Origin: Streptomyces sp. Isolate_45
GTDB lineage: Bacteria; Actinomycetota; Actinomycetes; Streptomycetales; Streptomycetaceae
DNA: 41,518 nt
Direction: 5' to 3'
Assembly (NCBI RefSeq): GCF_024721315.2
Contig: NZ_JANFAK020000073.1
Span: 1 to 41,518 of the forward strand
Shown: piece by piece, positions 39,680 to 41,518 of the stretch
How positions within the stretch are numbered: position 1 is the first letter of the stretch
Layout: each line of letters starts with the position of its first letter
The notes under the pieces: model-generated
Told to the model about the DNA's origin: nothing
What the model saw: only the letters and a program-made list of their open reading frames with translations
The model's database searches: none
Position numbers and translations under genes: made by a program

Positions 39680-41329
39680 CTACGGGGTCCGCAGGCGGTC
39701 GGCGAGGGCCTGGAAACCGGTCCACGGCTGCTGCGGGGGCCGCGCGTCCCACACCTTCTGGGACAGGGCGGCCAGCGGCAGCCGGATCCCGGCCGCCACC
39801 TGGGCGGGGGTCTGGGCGCCGGCCAGGTCGGCCCAGATGGCGAGCCGGGCACCGAGTATCTGCGCGTCGTAGCGCGCGGGAACGGCCGTGGTGCCGCGCA
39901 GGACCCGCGGGGTCCACTGCTCGTAGATCCGGCGGCCGGTGGGGTAGGTGAACTGGTTCGGCTCGCCGAGCACGTAGTAGAGGTACTCGTCGTTGAGGTT
40001 GACGACCTTGCGGCCCTCGTCGAGGTACTCCAGCGGCGGCCGCGCGCCGATCTCCTTGCCGGTCCAGTACTCGGCCTGGATGTCCGGCGCCGCCGCGACC
40101 ACTCCCCCGCGGAAGAAGCCGTCGTTCCACGCCTTGAGGGCCTTGCCCGACGGGCGGACCACCGCGGCCCTGTCGTTCAGCCAGCCCGCCGCCAGGTCCT
40201 GGACCCGGGCCGCGGGTCCGTAGCGCTGCCGGGCGGCGGCCGCGAGCTGTGGGAAGGAGGCCTGCGGGTCGCGGACGACGAGGGCCTGGTACTCGTCGGC
40301 GCCCAGGTGCCAGGCTCCGGCGGGGAACAGCGGGATGAACTCGCGCAGCAGTTCGTCGACCAGCTTGGCCGACGCCGGGTCGGATATGTCGACGGCGCCC
40401 TTGACGGCCTTGCCCCGCACGTCGCGCAGTTGCAGGTTCGGGTGGGCGCGCAGGACGGCGCCGAGGTGTCCGGGCGAGTCGATCTCGGGGACGACCGCGA
40501 TGTGCAGCCGGGCGGCGAGCGCGGTGATCCGGCGGACCTCGGCCTTGGTGAGGTGGGGGGTGGAGACGATCTCGGGATGGCTGTCGGACTGGATCCGGAA
40601 CGCCTGGTCGTCGGAGAAGTGCAGGCCGAGCTGGTTGAGCTTGAGGTCGGCCATTTCGCGCAGCCGGGCCTCGATCCACTCCGGGGCGAAGTACTTGCGG
40701 GCGATGTCGAGGTTGAGGCCGCGCTGCGGTTTGGCGGGGGCGTCCTTGACGGTGCCCTCCGGGGCGGACCCGGCGCCGCGTACCGCCTGTTTCAGGGTGC
40801 GCGTGCCGTAGAAGACGCCCGCCTGGTCGGGGCCGGCTATCAGTACCCGGCCGTCCCGGACGGTGAGGGTGTAGGACTCGGCGGCGCCGGATCCCTTCGC
40901 GCCGAGGTCCAGTTCGACGTCGCCGGACCTCACCTCGTCGGACTCCGCGTACCCCAGCTTCAGTTCGCCGGCGAGCAGCTTCCCCTCGTCGGCGAGGGCC
41001 GCGCTGTCGGCGGGCGCCACGACCACCCGCGAGCCGGGTCCGGGTTTCCAGCCGGGGCCCCGCGCGGGCTCGTGTTCCCGTACGGCCGGGACGGTGAGCG
41101 GCGCGGTGGACATCGGGTACGAGGAGTCCGGCGGGGGCGTCGGATCGGGGGCGGCGCCCGTGGTGACGGCGGGGGCGCCGGTGGTCGCGGCGGCTCCCGA
41201 GCCGGCGGGCGCGGAGGGCCCGGCCCCCGAGGAGGCCGAGCAGGCGGGCACCGCGAGGGTGACCAGGGCGGCGGCCGTTGCCGTCGCGATGGTCCTGCCT
41301 CTGCCGTACTTCCCGGTCGTCTGTCGCAT
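39680..41329 (-). CDS. GH20 beta-N-acetylhexosaminidase lipoprotein
   Basis: This is a 549-residue exocellular enzyme with a signal peptide ending in lipobox VPAC (Cys30), then a Ser/Thr/Pro linker. The GH20 N-terminal domain begins near GPGSRVVVAPADS. The catalytic barrel starts RGLNLDIARKYF and has the Asp345-Glu346 pair in AWHLGADEYQAL (family HxGGDE motif), with LHFSDDQAFRI and VVPEIDSPGHLGA preceding it. It would remove terminal GlcNAc or GalNAc from chitin-derived oligosaccharides or wall muropeptides and remain tethered to the membrane. The ATG at 41329 gives a normal lipoprotein signal; an upstream ATG at 41374 would add 15 residues without improving it. Confidence 0.9.
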   Translation of the reverse strand: MRQTTGKYGRGRTIATATAAALVTLAVPACSASSGAGPSAPAGSGAAATTGAPAVTTGAAPDPTPPPDSSYPMSTAPLTVPAVREHEPARGPGWKPGPGSRVVVAPADSAALADEGKLLAGELKLGYAESDEVRSGDVELDLGAKGSGAAESYTLTVRDGRVLIAGPDQAGVFYGTRTLKQAVRGAGSAPEGTVKDAPAKPQRGLNLDIARKYFAPEWIEARLREMADLKLNQLGLHFSDDQAFRIQSDSHPEIVSTPHLTKAEVRRITALAARLHIAVVPEIDSPGHLGAVLRAHPNLQLRDVRGKAVKGAVDISDPASAKLVDELLREFIPLFPAGAWHLGADEYQALVVRDPQASFPQLAAAARQRYGPAARVQDLAAGWLNDRAAVVRPSGKALKAWNDGFFRGGVVAAAPDIQAEYWTGKEIGARPPLEYLDEGRKVVNLNDEYLYYVLGEPNQFTYPTGRRIYEQWTPRVLRGTTAVPARYDAQILGARLAIWADLAGAQTPAQVAAGIRLPLAALSQKVWDARPPQQPWTGFQALADRLRTP

Positions 41330-41410
41330 GGTGTGCCCGCATTTCCCCCTGTACCAACCTGGCACGGGGGACACGGGCGCGCGACCCGGGGGGCGAGGCC
41401 GCCTGGGGGC

Positions 41411-41518
<108 letters not shown>

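Overview
The window looks like one contig from a Streptomyces or close actinobacterial chromosome. Base composition is very GC-rich, GTG starts and ATGA/GTGA stop-start overlaps are common, and a mycothiol-dependent formaldehyde dehydrogenase (mscR) is present. There are many Sec- or lipobox-exported proteins, plus serine/threonine kinase, TerD, NlpC/P60 and WD40-ATPase families typical of the group. The first 14 bases match Illumina adapter sequence and the last ~100 bases are homopolymer C/G noise, so both ends are assembly ends. No insertion sequence, phage gene, CRISPR array or rRNA was seen.

Region by region. 0.1-3.5 kb (minus): a translationally coupled operon of an MDR quinone/enoyl reductase and two acyl-CoA dehydrogenases that are probably partners in one heteromeric enzyme, with a palindromic operator at the promoter and a terminator at the end. 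3.6-6.1 kb (plus): two tandem paralogous secreted HAF-repeat-like proteins. 6.2-8.8 kb: a FadH/YkuF-like 2,4-dienoyl-CoA reductase, a protein with an SUMF1-like motif, and an enoyl-CoA hydratase with an operator over its predicted start site; with the first operon these suggest scattered beta-oxidation functions. 8.8-13.2 kb: a PIG-L deacetylase and an MBL-fold hydrolase sharing one overlapping divergent promoter, a proline-iminopeptidase-like hydrolase, an 8-bp tandem repeat and mscR. 13.3-15.4 kb: a LysR regulator divergent from a dihydrodipicolinate-synthase-family enzyme that carries an unusual 12-residue N-terminal repeat.

15.5-21.5 kb: a long leader with a perfect 14-bp hairpin, a secreted LysM-transglycosylase, a squalene/phytoene-synthase-family enzyme, a membrane Ser/Thr kinase with an outside domain, a secreted PNGase A-like amidase and rraA. 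21.6-25.3 kb: a DMT permease and PAP2 phosphatase coupled pair, divergent from a TetR regulator with twin palindromes between them, then TerD. 25.5-28.8 kb: an overlapping ankyrin-repeat/leucine-rich-repeat gene pair, preceded on the same strand by a tRNA-like element with a good promoter but a non-canonical anticodon arm. 29.2-35.4 kb: a glutamate-type solute-binding lipoprotein, a DJ-1/PfpI protein, a secreted endonuclease I, an unknown lipoprotein, a TetR/VOC divergent pair with twin operators, and two secreted wall-associated proteins. 35.6-41.3 kb: a very large XRE-nSTAND-TM-WD40 protein with 14 WD repeats (two seven-bladed propellers) and a GH20 beta-N-acetylhexosaminidase lipoprotein.

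Most genes are ordinary Streptomyces functions. The parts I find hardest to explain are the tRNA-like/LRR/ankyrin unit (25.5-28.85 kb), the repeat-bearing DHDPS-like enzyme and the XRE-STAND-double-propeller protein. All functional statements come from reading motifs by eye; no database search was run.
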